Of a stretch of DNA of 64,000 nucleotides, positions 21,053 through 32,977 are shown piece by piece. The stretch covers positions 1,798,001 to 1,862,000 of the forward strand of contig JAPWGK010000005.1 of the NCBI GenBank assembly GCA_029641185.1, written 5' to 3'. Under the pieces are notes generated by a model, which was not told the origin of the DNA, made no database searches, and was given only the letters and a program-made list of their open reading frames with translations. The first letter of the stretch is position 1. Each line of letters starts with the position of its first letter. The stretch comes from Pseudofabraea citricarpa (Eukaryota; Ascomycota; Leotiomycetes; Helotiales; Dermateaceae). A program made the translations under genes and the position numbers.

Positions 21053-22706
21053 TCATGTTGTCCTCTTCTCTAGCAGCAGTTGACCTGATGCGCCCTCTTT
21101 ACTAACGAAGCCATCGTTGGCCCCGTCTCGTTCGAATATCTTCTTGCCTCGAACCCACGTCTCCTTCACGACTCCTCGCATGGTTTTGCCCTGGTATGGG
21201 GTGACTTTGTTGCGGAAAAGCATCTGCTCTCTGCCTACGACGAACGTGGATTCGGGATCAAAGACACAGATATCCGCATCCATACCTGGTCGCAGTGCGC
21301 CCTTCTTGTGCGAAAGACCAACTTGTGTTGCGGTGTTGACAGCGCAGAGTCGGACAACATCCAGAATGTTGATGTCACGGGATGCGGCCTCGGTCCAAAG
21401 AATTGGTAGACCTAGACCAACAGAGGAGATTCCTCCCCACGAAGCAAAAAAGTCGCCCTTTTCAATCTCATTTTGCTGTTCGGGAGTCAGATCTCCATTG
21501 ACTCCTTTTACGGGAACGGCATGCGAGGTACCGCAGGCGTGAGATAGATGCGAAGGCAGAAGTTTGAGCTCTGGCGTGCAAGGTGAGTGGTCTGAGACGA
21601 TGGTCTGGATGACCGAGTCTGTTCTTGAAAGTTCATCCCAGAGACCACTTCGATTGGTGGCACTGCGAATTGGTGGACAACATTTGTGACGTGTGTCGCC
21701 TTCCTCGACGTCTTCGGAGGCCAAAGAGAGATAATGAAAGCAGGTCTCTGCGGTGATTTTGACACCAGCTTGCCGTGCTGCTCGAAGGAGTGGAATGCCT
21801 TCGACAGCAGACAAATGTACAATATGTAACTGTAATTGCGGTGCTAGATGAGCAAGCGAAAGTACCTCTTCGATAGCATAAGTTTCGAATGAGGGAGGTC
21901 GTGATGATAGAAATGTAGAATACGATGTAAGAGGTCCGGCGGGAGCCATAGGTGGAAGAGAAACTTGAACGTCGTCGCCAACAGATGCCGTGATTGGGGG
22001 GATCATCTCGGCGTGGAACATGAGAGTCGTAGGCGACGAAGCGAGTGCCTTCATCGCAAGTGCAACATCCTCGGAGGAAACAGCCGGGAACTCGTCAACC
22101 TACAAGAAATGATCAGTTTCATTTCTCATTTAAGGGTATCATACCACCTACACCACTCTCTATGAGAAATCCCTTGAATCCTCTCACGCCTGCTTCAACA
22201 AGTGGGAGAAGATCTTTGGCATTTCCAGGTATCATGCCACCGTAGAATCCGACATCCACCCAGCATTGTCCCTGTGCAGCTTTGATTTTCTCTTTCAGCC
22301 CTGCAACTGTTGTAGTCGGGGGTATGGCATTCAATGGCATATCGATCACCGTCGTCACTCCTCCGAAGGCAGCTGCTCTCGTTCCGGTATAGAAGCCTTC
22401 CCATTCTGTCCTACCTGGTTCGTTCAAGTGCACATGGGCATCGACAAGTCCAGGGAGGAGGATGTTTGGTGTGTGGTCGACATAATGAGTGTTCGGTGGG
22501 AAACTTGATGCTGGAAGAATCGAAGGGAGAATCGATACGACAGTACCAGTGTGCGGCGAGACGGCTATAGTAGCTGGCGATAGGACGAGATTGTTCTCCT
22601 CGTCATATATGACTGCTCGTGTAGACACCAAAACCGTAAGTGGGATCGAGTCGTGAGGAGGGGTGAGAGCAGGCGTTGGATGGGTGACGTGAGTAGGGAT
22701 TGCCAT
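21053..22706 (-). CDS. DAL1: Allantoinase
   Basis: Amidohydrolase that opens the hydantoin ring of allantoin to allantoate in purine-nitrogen recovery. Exons 22152-22706 and 21053-22099 join at E-S-G/V-D-E-F to 533 residues. The binuclear-metal ligands of the cyclic amidohydrolase fold are visible: PGLVDAHVHLNEPGR (HxH), GFKGFLIES with the Lys that is carboxylated, LHIVHLSA, CFHYLSL and IVSDHSPCTPELK (Asp). The 52-nt intron has a GTAGGT donor and TTGTAG acceptor. Two CGATAAG elements lie within 115 bp upstream, consistent with AreA/GATA nitrogen control. No neighbour in this window belongs to the same pathway. The start at 22706 (MAIPTHV) is the first ATG of the open exon. Confidence 0.94.
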
Positions 22707-22725
22707 TGTGAGGTCAATACTACTT

Positions 22726-22732
22726 CGATAAG
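22726..22732 (+). promoter_or_regulatory. HGATAR (GATA-factor) site upstream of allantoinase
   Basis: CGATAAG, 20 bp upstream of the start codon on the non-coding strand. Matches the HGATAR consensus bound by fungal nitrogen regulators of the AreA/Nit2 type. Confidence 0.4.
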
Positions 22733-22813
22733 GAAAAAGAAAGACAGGAGAGCAGGACAGCTCCTGTAAAACGAGATTGGGGAGTCAGAAAGATGATTTC
22801 AGCTGGAATTAAG

Positions 22814-22820
22814 CTTATCG
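22814..22820 (-). promoter_or_regulatory. Second HGATAR site upstream of allantoinase
   Basis: CGATAAG read on the minus strand, about 110 bp upstream of the start codon. The same heptamer occurs in inverse orientation at 22726; paired GATA sites are common in AreA targets. Confidence 0.4.
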
Positions 22821-25800
22821 TGTTGTTGGGGGTGGTAGATATAAGGAGGGAAGGACGAGGCCGGTGAATTTAGGGAACGAGCTCGTCTTCACAGGTTACA
22901 CAATGAAGACGCAGAAAGAGAGAGATGTAATGGGAAGACAGAAAGACGGTAAGAAAAGATTCCAGAACGAAGAACAATACGATTTTAAAGGGCCGGGATA
23001 CGGACTGCTGTGGGGTGCATTTCGGCCCACACATGCCACCAGATTCCTTATCTGAAATCGGCAGCCCTTGAATCGATAGCGAAAACACCAGCATAAAAGC
23101 GGATTGGGCCTCAGGAACAACGCTGCAAAGACGGTTAAGCGGGCCTTCGGTGTAATAAACAGTGGGATGCAGCCTATGATAAGTTCCTATCGAGTAAGAG
23201 ACCCTATTCCAGCCACAAGGCTAGGACATGAGGCTGTGTGAGCCATCTTGCTAGGCCGGTGCATCATCATCATCAGTCAATATAGAAGACCTTGCTTCGA
23301 GAGCGACAGGCACTTCATGTCGCTCATCGATGTGTGTTTGATGTTTGCATCCAGAGTCTTTGTGACGTGAGACATAATGCACTATCTCGGAGTCTTGATG
23401 CAGATGCTCGCTGCCGGTTTGTGTCTGTTGGGAAGTTGGTGGTGGTGTGTGTTCTTGCAGTTTGTTGATCTCCGGCGATTTCCGACAGCGCCGGAAACAA
23501 GATTCTCCGACCGAGCGAACGTCAGTCCATGCTTGGGAGAGCTTCAACTTACTCGATAATTACTCGATTATTACTCGACCAAAACTCCTTTACGTATCAT
23601 ACAAGCCACCATCATGCAGCCGACGACAATTGACTTCCCACCGTGCATGCAGCTATATAGGTTCGTTATGGACCTCTCTGTCTCTGCTTCCTAGCTTTCC
23701 GGCCCTCTTAAGCAGGTGCTGTCATTTCCTACTTCCATTCTGTGGCCTGGCCGAGTCAGAGCTCAAATTATGCTGGATCTAAAGTACTAGATAACTATGC
23801 GCATGGTTTATTTGATTTTCTGCTGCATAGACAGACTTTCTCTCATGCTATTCTTGCTCAGTCTATGCCTCACTGCCTTACAAACTGCGAAGTTCAAGTC
23901 AATGGAAGTGAACGGCTCGTTTGCCAGGGGTGGGTCATGTGATCGACGACCACACATGGAAAGTAGGCTGTGCTCCGGAATCATCTCCCTCGAGTCTTCA
24001 ACTCATCTCTCTCGTAAATACAATCTGGAAGTGAGATGACTCATACTGAGAAATGCTGCCTTCAAGTGGAAGAGTCATTCTACCAAGTTGTCTTTGCTAT
24101 TTGTCTTTGATCATGATTTGGTTGGTCCAAGTCTGCTTGTTCTCGGTGTGATCGGTTACTGCTGGTTGCCTTGTTAAACAAACAAATTCAGTCCACGAAA
24201 TGATCTATTGTGATTTGGCCCTTTTCATACCGAGCATGATACATATTGCTTCCGTCTTTATCGATCAAGATTGGTACCAGCTTTGTTACGCCTGACGAAC
24301 AATGGACATTGGAAGGCCAAGATCGTGCACAGATTCTGCTTACGCTCTGGACGAATAGTTAGTCTCAACTGTGGCGTTTGAGTTGACTCATTGATTTCAT
24401 TGTGTATGTTTCTTGATGGTCATTCAGTCATGCTGACCATGAAGAGACCGTTTCGTTCATGTGTCCCCCCATAAATGAGTCCGGTCCGATTTATGATTCG
24501 ACATATTCATGGCACAACCACAACGACTCCTGAGAATTGTATGCTGGATTGCAACATATCGATACATAAATACTGCCATCTGGAGTGGTGGAATAGGATT
24601 TGGTGCAAAGGATTCATAGCATCTGCTGGTAGGAATGGTGACTGCCGATGTCTCCGGTCGCGATTTTCTCTGCCGATTGTCAGCAGCCGAAACAAACCAG
24701 ATTACAGTGGTGCTAAAAAAAAAACCTGGCAATGAAACATGTATTATGAATACCCTGTTCCCATTGCCTGCAGTTATGAATAGCTCAAATAAAAATATAT
24801 GACGAGGAAGAAAAGTGTTGAATGGCTGGCTTGTGATGTGGGCGCTGGAAGCTCGTCGTAGCGTACGCGACCAAACTCGATCAAACTGAACCCCGCACAT
24901 CTTGAGGGAAACCCTTTCGATGACGCCTTGGACTCATCAAGCTGAGTCGACAGTACTCGTACCTGGTCTGCCAGGGAATCTCTCACTGTGGCCAGCTGGA
25001 AAGGAAGTTGACTTTAGCCGGTTTGATTATCTCGTAGGTAGATGTCCACAAACCTCGACGTGTTCGCGATGGTGCTGTCGCCTCGACCCACGCCACCGCT
25101 CGTTCTTAGTTTCTCTGAAACTCATACCACTAGTCGTATAAACATAAAACTGCCTGTGCGAGAAGGCGAGTCTCGATGGCATATGAATGAAGCCAGCGAA
25201 AGAATATCTAAAAGGGGGTGCGCTCCGGCAGGTGGTAGATGAGAAGTCGCGCATTGATGAGGGTGGATCCGATTTTTGCGACAGCGAGAAATGATTGTGC
25301 GAACTGTGAGAAGCAAGAACACAACATTGGCTTATTTTGGCTATTGCTCAAGCTCGGGAACTAAGAAGATTAATACGGGTGAACCAACCATCAAAGATTC
25401 ATACAATGAGAATAGGGATTGTGGTGTCAAGACTTCTTCATCGTGGATGCTTCGGTCGCACGCATCCGAGATCAAAATCCACGATCGCGCACGCCTTGCA
25501 AGATCAATGCATTGATCATGCACCCACCAATATTTTTCTTTCAAATCTTGATGGGTATTCGAAGAGAGCATCGATGAGATGGATAGACAGCTTGGAATGA
25601 AAATCAAGATGGACGGTGATGGGTGGTGGGCTGTGCAGATTCTTGTTGGGATGAAGCCGAGGATCGCGAATAACTTCAAATCTCAAAATCGTTGCGGACA
25701 AAGTAGAGCTCATCCCCCATCACCACGTGCTTCTTGATCGATGATTTAGATGACATTCCAGATGGATAGGTCTATGACGGTATAGAATGCTATCATGAGA

Positions 25801-26460
25801 GATTTTATTGAGCCAAAGACGAGCGTCGACGCGACTGAACATGTCCATATGGACCATTTCACGACGCGCACGCCTCGAGACGACCGCTAAACTTTTATAT
25901 TGACTTATCACGGCTCAGCTAAGAGAGGAGAACGTTTCCAAGCAGCATGGGATTGTGAGGGTTTGGCTCAACAATATGGGAATGGCCTCCCCTCCCATCA
26001 GACACACACAATAATAATGCAGGTGTGCTGTCAATGGAGAGGGTGGTGTGGCAGATCAAGGTCGGGTCGGGGGGTCATGCGATCAAGCGTTGTTCGTTGA
26101 AGACACAAGAGCAAGACGAAGAGCCAGCAGCGACCAATGAGAATTGCCGGTCGCCAGTAAACTCAGAAATCTGAACAATGTCCAAATCGTTGCAGATCCC
26201 AGATAGGAATAGTGCGGAATATGGTTTTCCAGAGGGTCGCTGTGATCTTCGACCATCTGCGTCCTGGGCTCGCTTCCATATTAAACAGCCTCCCCGCCCC
26301 GATGCGCTTTCCCGAGCTTTCTCTCTTTCCACTTCTTGATCCAACGCCGTTTCTGCCACCCACGCCCACAATCATATACTACTAACATTCTCGTCCTCTC
26401 ACTTGGACATCTCGCTTCAAGTATCTCTTTATACAAGATCAATTCACCTTAATTATCAAC

Positions 26461-27575
26461 ATGCCACCAAAGGCCGCTGCCCCCAAGGCGAAGTCCTCCG
26501 ATGCCCCCAGCTATCAAGGTAAGCTTCCCTTCGACACCACAACACGTTCTACCCCAAAGACCGCATATGGTTTCTGGATCGCGTATCCTCTGCGCGTGCG
26601 ATGGTAGCTTTGGATTTGCAAAAAGTAAATAAACTAACGCGTCGTCGCAGGCATGATCACTGATGCGATCATCAACCTGAAGGATGTAAGTACAGTCATA
26701 TACTCATACGTGTATCTCATGCTAACGAATTTGCAGCGTCAAGGCTCCAGGTATGCTTTCCAATCATCCTCGCGATATCCGATATGACTCGACGCGTCTT
26801 GTTTACGAATGCCCCAACTGACTGTGTCTCCCTACAGCCGTATCAAGCTCAAGAAGTACGTGAAGGCGAACAACACCATCACTGTCGGTGATGCTATGTT
26901 CGACTCTCTCTTCAACCGCGCCTTGAAGTCTGGTGTCGAGAAGGGCATCTTCGCTCAGCCAAAGGGTACGCGTTATATCCCTCACTCCACCGACCTCCAC
27001 TAACAAACCGCTACAGGTACTTCAGGAGGAACCAAGCTTGCCGCAAAGGCCCCAGCTGCTGCAAAGGCTGAGAAGAAGGCTCCAGCTGCTAAGAAGCCAA
27101 CCGCCGCAAAGACCGAGAAGAAAGCAGCTGTTGCTAAGAAGCCAGCCGCCACCAAGACCGAGAAGAAGGCACCAGCTGTGAAGAAGGCTGCTGCCCCTAA
27201 GAAGGCCGCCGCACCCAAGGCCGAGAAGACCGAGAAGAAGCCAGCTGCTGCAACTAAGGCCAAGGCTCCAGTGAAGGCCAAGGCACCCGCTGTAAAGAAG
27301 GCTGCTGCACCAAAGAAGCCTGTTGCCGCTGCCCCTAAGCCAAAGAAGGCAGCAACTCCCAAAGCCGTAAGTCATCATTGCTAGTCCTATCTTTACATCG
27401 CCTAACAATCAAACAGGCTCCCGCCGTTGTCGAGAAGCCATCCGTTCTAAACAAGACCAAGTCAGGGCGCGTCACCAAGACAAGCAAGCCTGCTGCCCCA
27501 AAGGCTAAGAAGGCTGCTGCCGCACCAAAGAAGACACCGACCAAGAAGGCCACACCAAAGAAAGCCGCCGCATAA
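26461..27575 (+). CDS. H1: Linker histone H1
   Basis: Chromatin linker histone. Exons: 26461-26518, 26651-26685, 26737-26750, 26838-26965, 27017-27366, 27417-27575; 247 residues. A short N-terminal tail is followed by the winged-helix H15 domain (about residues 15-90: GMITDAIINLKDRQGSSRIKL and KKYVKANNTITVGDAMFDSLFNRAL, with GIFAQPKGTSG), then a long Ala/Lys/Pro tail with TEKK, KKAAAPKK and similar repeats. Exon 3 is only 14 nt, encoding RQGSS and part of the next codon. All intron ends follow GT-AG. Intron density inside the globular domain is high for so short a gene. A CCAAT box lies about 320 bp upstream. Confidence 0.95.
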
Positions 27576-28743
27576 GCATTCCTCCCATGGGACATTTATG
27601 TGACACGACCATGTTTTCTTTGTCTACACTCGGCGTTTATGGATGGTGGGTATACTTTTGTGCTGATGCCCCAGGTCTCTTAGGGGCATCTTTTTCTGGT
27701 TTGGTTTCTTTGGGATCTCTTCAGGTTTAAAATCTCTAGCTGTATGGGTTGAACCATGTCTTTAATTCGTTCTTATGTGGTATCTCATGTATAGAATGAT
27801 GGGGGACTGGATATGGTTCTTCCAGCTCGGAAGTTTGTGGTACCAAATGGATTGGAATGGGAAGCAGGCGTGGCGTGGTGGAGTGATGGAGTGATATCGC
27901 GAAAGCTATTTCTGGATAGCGAAGCTGTACTTTATACCAGGGAACAGGATCAAATTCAATGACTACTTTTTAAAACTTGATGTTCTCCTGCAACATTGCA
28001 TAAAACCCGACGCGACTGGAATATTATTGTGTTGATCTTTGTGAAACCTGAAGCCCTGGACGCGTCTCGATGTTTTGATCTGAATTGGTGGGGCGTGGAC
28101 GAGGTCCTGGATGGGTAGTGGCAGTTTGTCATGTTTGCTCGCCTGGCTCACGGCTCTTGTCTGCAATGCAAGGCGGATCCGAGATCTGCGGCGGGCGGTG
28201 CGCGCACGCACGTCTCAGAGCCGAGCGCTACTGTGTATTTCTGGCTGGCTCTCCTTTTTTTCTTCTCTTCCCCGAGCGAGCCGAGCCTTAGAACGGGGCT
28301 TTCGTCTTTTTTCTTCTCTTTCCCGGAGTTTGTTCTGGAGGCGAGCACAGCCAGCAGGCGAGCGGTCGACGTGGTCATGTGAGGTTGAAAGACGAAATTC
28401 ATGAAGTGTTGGGATTTATGGCAGATACGATACTCAGGTGTACACGTGTTTATTTACGTATTTGTTTTGATTTCGGTGTCTCAGGTGAAGGAATCAAGGT
28501 GAAGACAAAAAGGGCTGGCTGTGCACGTGATGTATATTTGGTTGGATGAGAGTGGGGGCCGGCTTGAAGGGGCAGGCATGCTCGTTTGTTTTTGGCTGCA
28601 TGCTCGACGAGGAAAAACATTTCTTGAATGGACAGCCTGCATGCGGAAAAGAAATAACAAGAAGAAGATCGAGGAGAAGAGACAAAAAAAGAAGGCTTGG
28701 TTGGTTCTGAGCAGAGCAAAAGATCAAAAAGATAATGCAATCC
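27576..28743. other. Intergenic between histone H1 and tRNA-Ser
   Basis: Holds the H1 3' UTR. The stretch 28100-28400 is GC-richer and carries TTTTTTCTTCTCTTCCC tracts twice (about 28256-28275 and 28305-28325). No coding exon recognised. Confidence 0.5.
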
Positions 28744-28824
28744 CGACATTGACAGGATTCGAACCTGCGCGCCCGAAGGCATGAGCTTTCTAGGCTCACG
28801 TATTAACCACTCTACCACAATGCC
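28744..28824 (-). tRNA. tRNA-Ser (anticodon AGA)
   Basis: Class II tRNA without intron. The acceptor stem GGCATTG pairs with CAATGTC (one G-U); D arm with a 3-bp stem around GAGTGGTTAA; anticodon stem TGAGC/GCTCA with a 7-nt loop CTAGAAA, giving AGA (reads TCT/TCC after inosine conversion). The extra arm around CTTC is long, as expected for Ser; the T arm GCAGG-TTCGAAT-CCTGT is standard. The discriminator is G, as usual for Ser. Confidence 0.95.
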
Positions 28825-30055
28825 TTGTTTGGTTGATGTTTCTTGGCAGGGATTGGAGTATTTGGGATTATGTAGACAAGAATGAAGGGGTTAGGAGGGC
28901 AGAAAGGGAGGTAGATAGATAGACAGACGCTGGTAGATGAGAAGATTTGAGGGTCGATATTTTGGTATATAGCATAGGGAATGACATTTGATCATGTGAA
29001 TTATGTTCTTATTTTCTTTATTCTAGAGTGGTCGGATACGAATTGAGGTGGTATATCAGTAGACTTTGACACTGATTTTGGAAAATTATACTGTTATGTC
29101 CAAAGACAACATTTCAGTTGCAAGAACGTGCTTGGTTTGGAAAAGGAGGAACTTGTCTCTGGACTGAGATGAAAACGAGCGGGGTCCGATGAATGGCTGG
29201 ATTAGAACTTGGATGGGTTTATGTAAGCAATAGAAAGGATCGCATCCTATCATCCTTCGCCTGATCCTCTCTTCTCCATCCAATTCCACAAGCTCGCAAC
29301 TCGCAGAGAACACCGACCACTCCCCGACAATGCTGTGCCAAAATACAAGCCCCGAGGTCTCGTCTGCTCATGGTGGCGTCATGGCTCTATTCAGAGATGC
29401 CAAGTGCCTAAAAACTCAATCGTGGTCGGTACTCGGCAAATGCGAAGAGACACAGCCCTATGAAAAATACATCTTGATTCCACGAGCACGAGCACAACCA
29501 TAGCCCTATGAAGTGAAGATGCGTCACCACAGCAGCAGTACCAGCACCAGCCACGAAGCTGTCGTGCCTGTACCTGTACCTGTCAGCCTCTCCATGACGT
29601 ACAGAAGGTACGGAGGAATCCTTTGGTTGGGATAAAGCTTGATGTGGTGTATATCACGACGGGGAAACTGTGGGGCTCTGCTCTGCGTACGCGTCTTTCC
29701 CTTGCCGTTTGCCGTCTGCCGTTCTTCAGCCCTCTCTGGTTCTGGGGTCAGGAACTGGGATGGACGATGTCATTCTTGACCTCCAAGGCTATTCTGCGCT
29801 GCTACGCTCCCACTCTGCTTGTGGCGGATGCGAGAGAAGATTTGTGCAGATGTGTATATAGGTAAGGCGTGGTAAGGAATTGTTTTGCTCTTTTTGTTTC
29901 ACTACTTCATCTTGATATCTCTCTCTCTCACTATCTTTGATATAAGATTTATCCTTACTCGCAGAACTTCTTACTCGTCCTGTTTGAATACCTATCAACG
30001 AAACTCGAAACGTACAATCATATACATACACACAGATATATCCCCAATCGATAAC
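28825..30055. other. Intergenic upstream of the Gly/His-rich gene
   Basis: Contains the upstream region of the tRNA (minus strand) and the promoter/leader of the Gly/His-rich gene. A (TACCTG) repeat lies near 29568-29583. No exon recognised. Confidence 0.5.
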
Positions 30056-30427
30056 ATGGGATCCTGTCTATCAGGCGCAATGGGCGCACGTCGCCAATAC
30101 GGCCAACAATATCCTCAGCAATATCCACAACAGTATGGTGGTGGACCACAATTTGGTGGCGGTGGTGGTGGCCATCATGGCGGCGGGGGACATCATGGAG
30201 GAGGTGGCTTCGGTGGTCCTCCTGGCGGGATGGGAGGTGGTCATCATGGAGGTGGCCATCATGGAGGTCCCGGTGGTGGTGGTGGTTTCGGTGGCCCAGG
30301 TGGTGGAGGCGGCCACCACGGAGGGGGAGGAGGAGGATTTGGAGGTCCCGGTGGTGGAATGGGAGGTGGTGGTGGCGGCCATCACGGAGGCGGAGGTGGA
30401 GGTGGAGGGGGACCTGGTGGATGGTAA
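30056..30427 (+). CDS. Gly/His-rich protein with N-terminal lipidation motif
   Basis: Single-exon gene of 123 residues, unknown function. The start is MGSCLSGAMG: Gly2 with Ser6 fits the N-myristoylation signal and Cys4 fits adjacent palmitoylation, so membrane attachment is likely. A short QYPQQYPQQYGG segment follows, then about 95 residues that are nearly only Gly with repeated HHGGG, FGGPGG and PGGM blocks (about 14 His in pairs). His-His pairs in a flexible Gly matrix could bind metal ions, but this is inference. There is no signal peptide or folded domain. The start is chosen because the lipidation motif and a Kozak-like ACATGGG sit here, although the frame is open 57 codons upstream. 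The low-complexity DNA also gives long frames on other strands; these are shadows. Confidence 0.8.
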   Translation: MGSCLSGAMGARRQYGQQYPQQYPQQYGGGPQFGGGGGGHHGGGGHHGGGGFGGPPGGMGGGHHGGGHHGGPGGGGGFGGPGGGGGHHGGGGGGFGGPGGGMGGGGGGHHGGGGGGGGGPGGW

Positions 30428-30670
30428 ACGACAAATGCTACGACGCCGTGAAAGAGTTGGTAGTGACAAGAGTGTATGATTGATGGGTTTGGGTGGAATA
30501 CTGTGGCGTTTTGGTGTTTATATATCCATGGGTTTGGTTGTTTTCAACACAGGGCTTCTAGATATATCTAGATCAAAAAGCATCAAGAGGAGATAAATTC
30601 TCTCTTGATAATTTTAAACTCATATTATCATATCCCAATGCCGTTTCGTATCTTTATGTGATTTCCATGA

Positions 30671-32124
30671 TCAGGAAATATAATCCATCACATGACCATA
30701 GCTATCAAAAGGCAAGGGTGCAAGCCTCTTCGTCTCCCTCACTACATCATCAATGAACTCCTCCTGTTCATGCTTAGGAACCCAACCTATAGCTCTTGAC
30801 TTGTCGCCACGAGTAAATAGGTTATATCCCCAGAATTGTATCTACAGAAGTATCAGCAAGTCCGGAGAAAAAACAACGGAAGCGAGGAAGCTTGAGTAAT
30901 GTAATTAGAAGAACAATATGGAAATTAGCTCACCGTATAACGGTTCACTTCCTCAGAAGTATACTCATTAGGAGTATCTCTCTTTGAGAAACCAAGCTCA
31001 TGCAGTGTCTTTGCCACGGCACTCGTGACATCCTTCTGCTTAGCTACTCCATGCTCAGCAAAGTAGAAGCCATCTTTCCCATGACTGAACGAAGTGCCGC
31101 TCTCGAGGATCAACAGAAACAGGTTCGAAACTAGCAGATTCATCAGTAGAGCGCTTGAACGCATAATATTAGCGTGACTGGGAAGATTACCATCATCGAC
31201 ATGCACAATTCCAAGTACATTCTCCCCGGGCCCAATCTGTCCAACTGCTCCCCGGTCCACGGAAACGTTGATCAAAATAGGCCCAGGCATGGATGTTGGG
31301 TTTGCCAGTCCTCGCTCGTGGATGAGACCTGTCGCTTGTCCGTACACGCCGACGGGCACGATGATGTATGATATGATGGAACCTGCTTCGTCTGCTTGGA
31401 CGATGGCATCGTCGACATTCCGATCTTTTAAATTAGAGATGCATTTAGTCACATTCCTATGTGGAGCGACTTGGTTGGGTTAGAGACTTACGAGGTTTCG
31501 TCGTGGGGATTGCGTTGATTCTTGCCGATTCGGTGTCGGATACGGGGACTGATGGCGGGAGGCCTTCGACTTCCTCGAAGATGAAGGCTGTTTTGTTAGT
31601 ATCGAGATATAAGAACTTGGTTTTTTATTGGGTTGAGCTTACCACCGCCGGACTGTGAATGCTAGTTAGTTTTCTCTCGCATGATGCAAAATAGATTCGA
31701 GATTCGAGATACATACAGCATGATACAACACGGGAACTTGTCCAGTCTTTTCCTTCCGCTTCTTCATGCCTTTCAAGATCGCTAGCGTAGCTTGAAAAGC
31801 ATCACAATCGGCCTTTAATCAACATATCAGTCTCTAACCCTCTTGCAGCACATCTATAGAAGCCTCGGGACTTACTAACTGAATCACAACTTCATACTTC
31901 TCGACCTCCCTCTCAATCCCCTCCGTATCTCCAAGACTCAAAGAAACAACCTCCAGCCCAGGCAGGAGGTCTTTGATCTTATTCGCCTTCTCGAGGCTCC
32001 GGCTCGCTAGGGTGATCTTGTAATGCTCAGCCGTTGCCGAGCCGTACTTTGCGTAGAGTTGCGAGAGGAACGAACCGCCGATGAGGCCGGTTGCGCCGAA
32101 GAAGAGAACGGTCTTTGGAGCCAT
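30671..32124 (-). CDS. NAD(P)-binding Rossmann protein (NmrA/SDR-like)
   Basis: Probable NAD(P)-dependent oxidoreductase or redox-sensor-like protein; substrate unknown. Exons: 31876-32124, 31717-31812, 31643-31652, 31492-31587, 30934-31424, 30671-30841; 370 residues. The N terminus MAPKTVLFFGATGLIGGSF has the GxxGxxG nucleotide-binding loop; LASRSLEKANKIK follows as the segment after strand beta-2. The middle contains ISYIIVPVGVYG and the C-terminal half VLGIVHVDDGN, as in atypical SDR proteins. Exon 3 has only 10 nt. The acceptor before 31424 (TTTAAAAG) was chosen because the earlier TAG acceptor runs at once into a stop. An upstream in-frame ATG (32136) is possible. No signal peptide or membrane segment. 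Confidence 0.82.
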
Positions 32125-32977
32125 GCCTGCAACCATTTCTTGTTTTTAATAGGAAGATTACAATCGCTCGTGGTGAGGGCTTTTCTTTTATGTTTGGTGA
32201 TGGGGTGCTGTGCCAAGAGGTGGGGTACTTGCTGCTTAGAAATCCAATCCCGCGTGCGTTGGTCAGCTGCTTGTGTGGGCACTGCAATGCCGAGTGGGAT
32301 TCTACGGTTTGCGAATTACTACTACATGAGATGTTGACATCTCACAGTCTATTGGGTTTTTACGCTGCGATTCAAGGGAGCAGTATGAGATCATTAGTGA
32401 TCTGACTCTCGGCACTGGAATGGATGGAGTCTACAGTTGGTGGCAAGTCACCATAATTTCATTAAGTGGATTATCTGAGCTATAAGACAGAGAGACTTGG
32501 TAGGGTTACTCAGATTCCTTCCACATGATTATGTCGATTCGTGATGGAGGTCAGAGCTTTTAAAGTATTGTAATGACGAAGAATACACTTTTCGTCAAAT
32601 GCTTCCTCGCTTACAAAGTTATGCCCACAGCTGTCTCCTCCTGAGTACGTGTATTAGCCTCCCCAAAAGACTCTGTGTCCTATTACTTCCCATGGCTTTT
32701 GGTTCCAATTCTTGAGCGTTATGTTGTTAGTTACTTCCTGACAAGAAGTGTACATCCTCTTGCACTAATAGCCTGCTATGCAATAATGCTGACTTGGATG
32801 ACAAGCAGGCCAGAGCAAACAGATTTGCCCATGCACAAGTTTCCTTGATAGAATGGTCTATGCCCCTCAGAAATATCCAGCGGTGTAAATTCAAAACGAA
32901 ATTTCTTGAATGGTTATGACTGGCTCTTGGGCCGACATGTTTTCGCCAAGTATATGACAATGCATCGCCTGATTTCA
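32125..32977. other. Intergenic, start of the AT-rich block
   Basis: Between the NmrA-like gene (start) and the rhodopsin-like gene (stop), both minus strand. No exon recognised. Base composition becomes AT-richer from here to about 57 kb. Confidence 0.5.

Larger units (their letters stand above)
22707..26460. other. 3.7-kb interval without a supported gene
   Basis: Left edge holds the allantoinase promoter; right edge the histone H1 promoter with a CCAAT box at 26134-26138. Between them I tried both strands for exon chains with recognisable domains and found none. Open frames are short and compositionally random. Non-coding RNA or unrecognised fast-evolving small genes cannot be excluded. 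Confidence 0.5.

Noticed and set aside
24457..24900. 147-codon minus-strand frame in the gap before histone H1
   Set aside because: No recognisable motif, no TATA or splice partners; length is within chance.
27000..27408. Hydrophobic Gly/Ala/Phe-rich frames opposite the histone H1 tail
   Set aside because: Reverse-strand shadows of AAG/GCC-rich codons of the H1 tail; they look like membrane proteins only by composition.
30018..30479. Long open frames opposite to and overlapping the Gly/His-rich gene
   Set aside because: They are products of the GGN/CAY low-complexity DNA in other frames (His/Arg/Leu- or Thr/Ser-rich) and lack the lipidation start or any domain.
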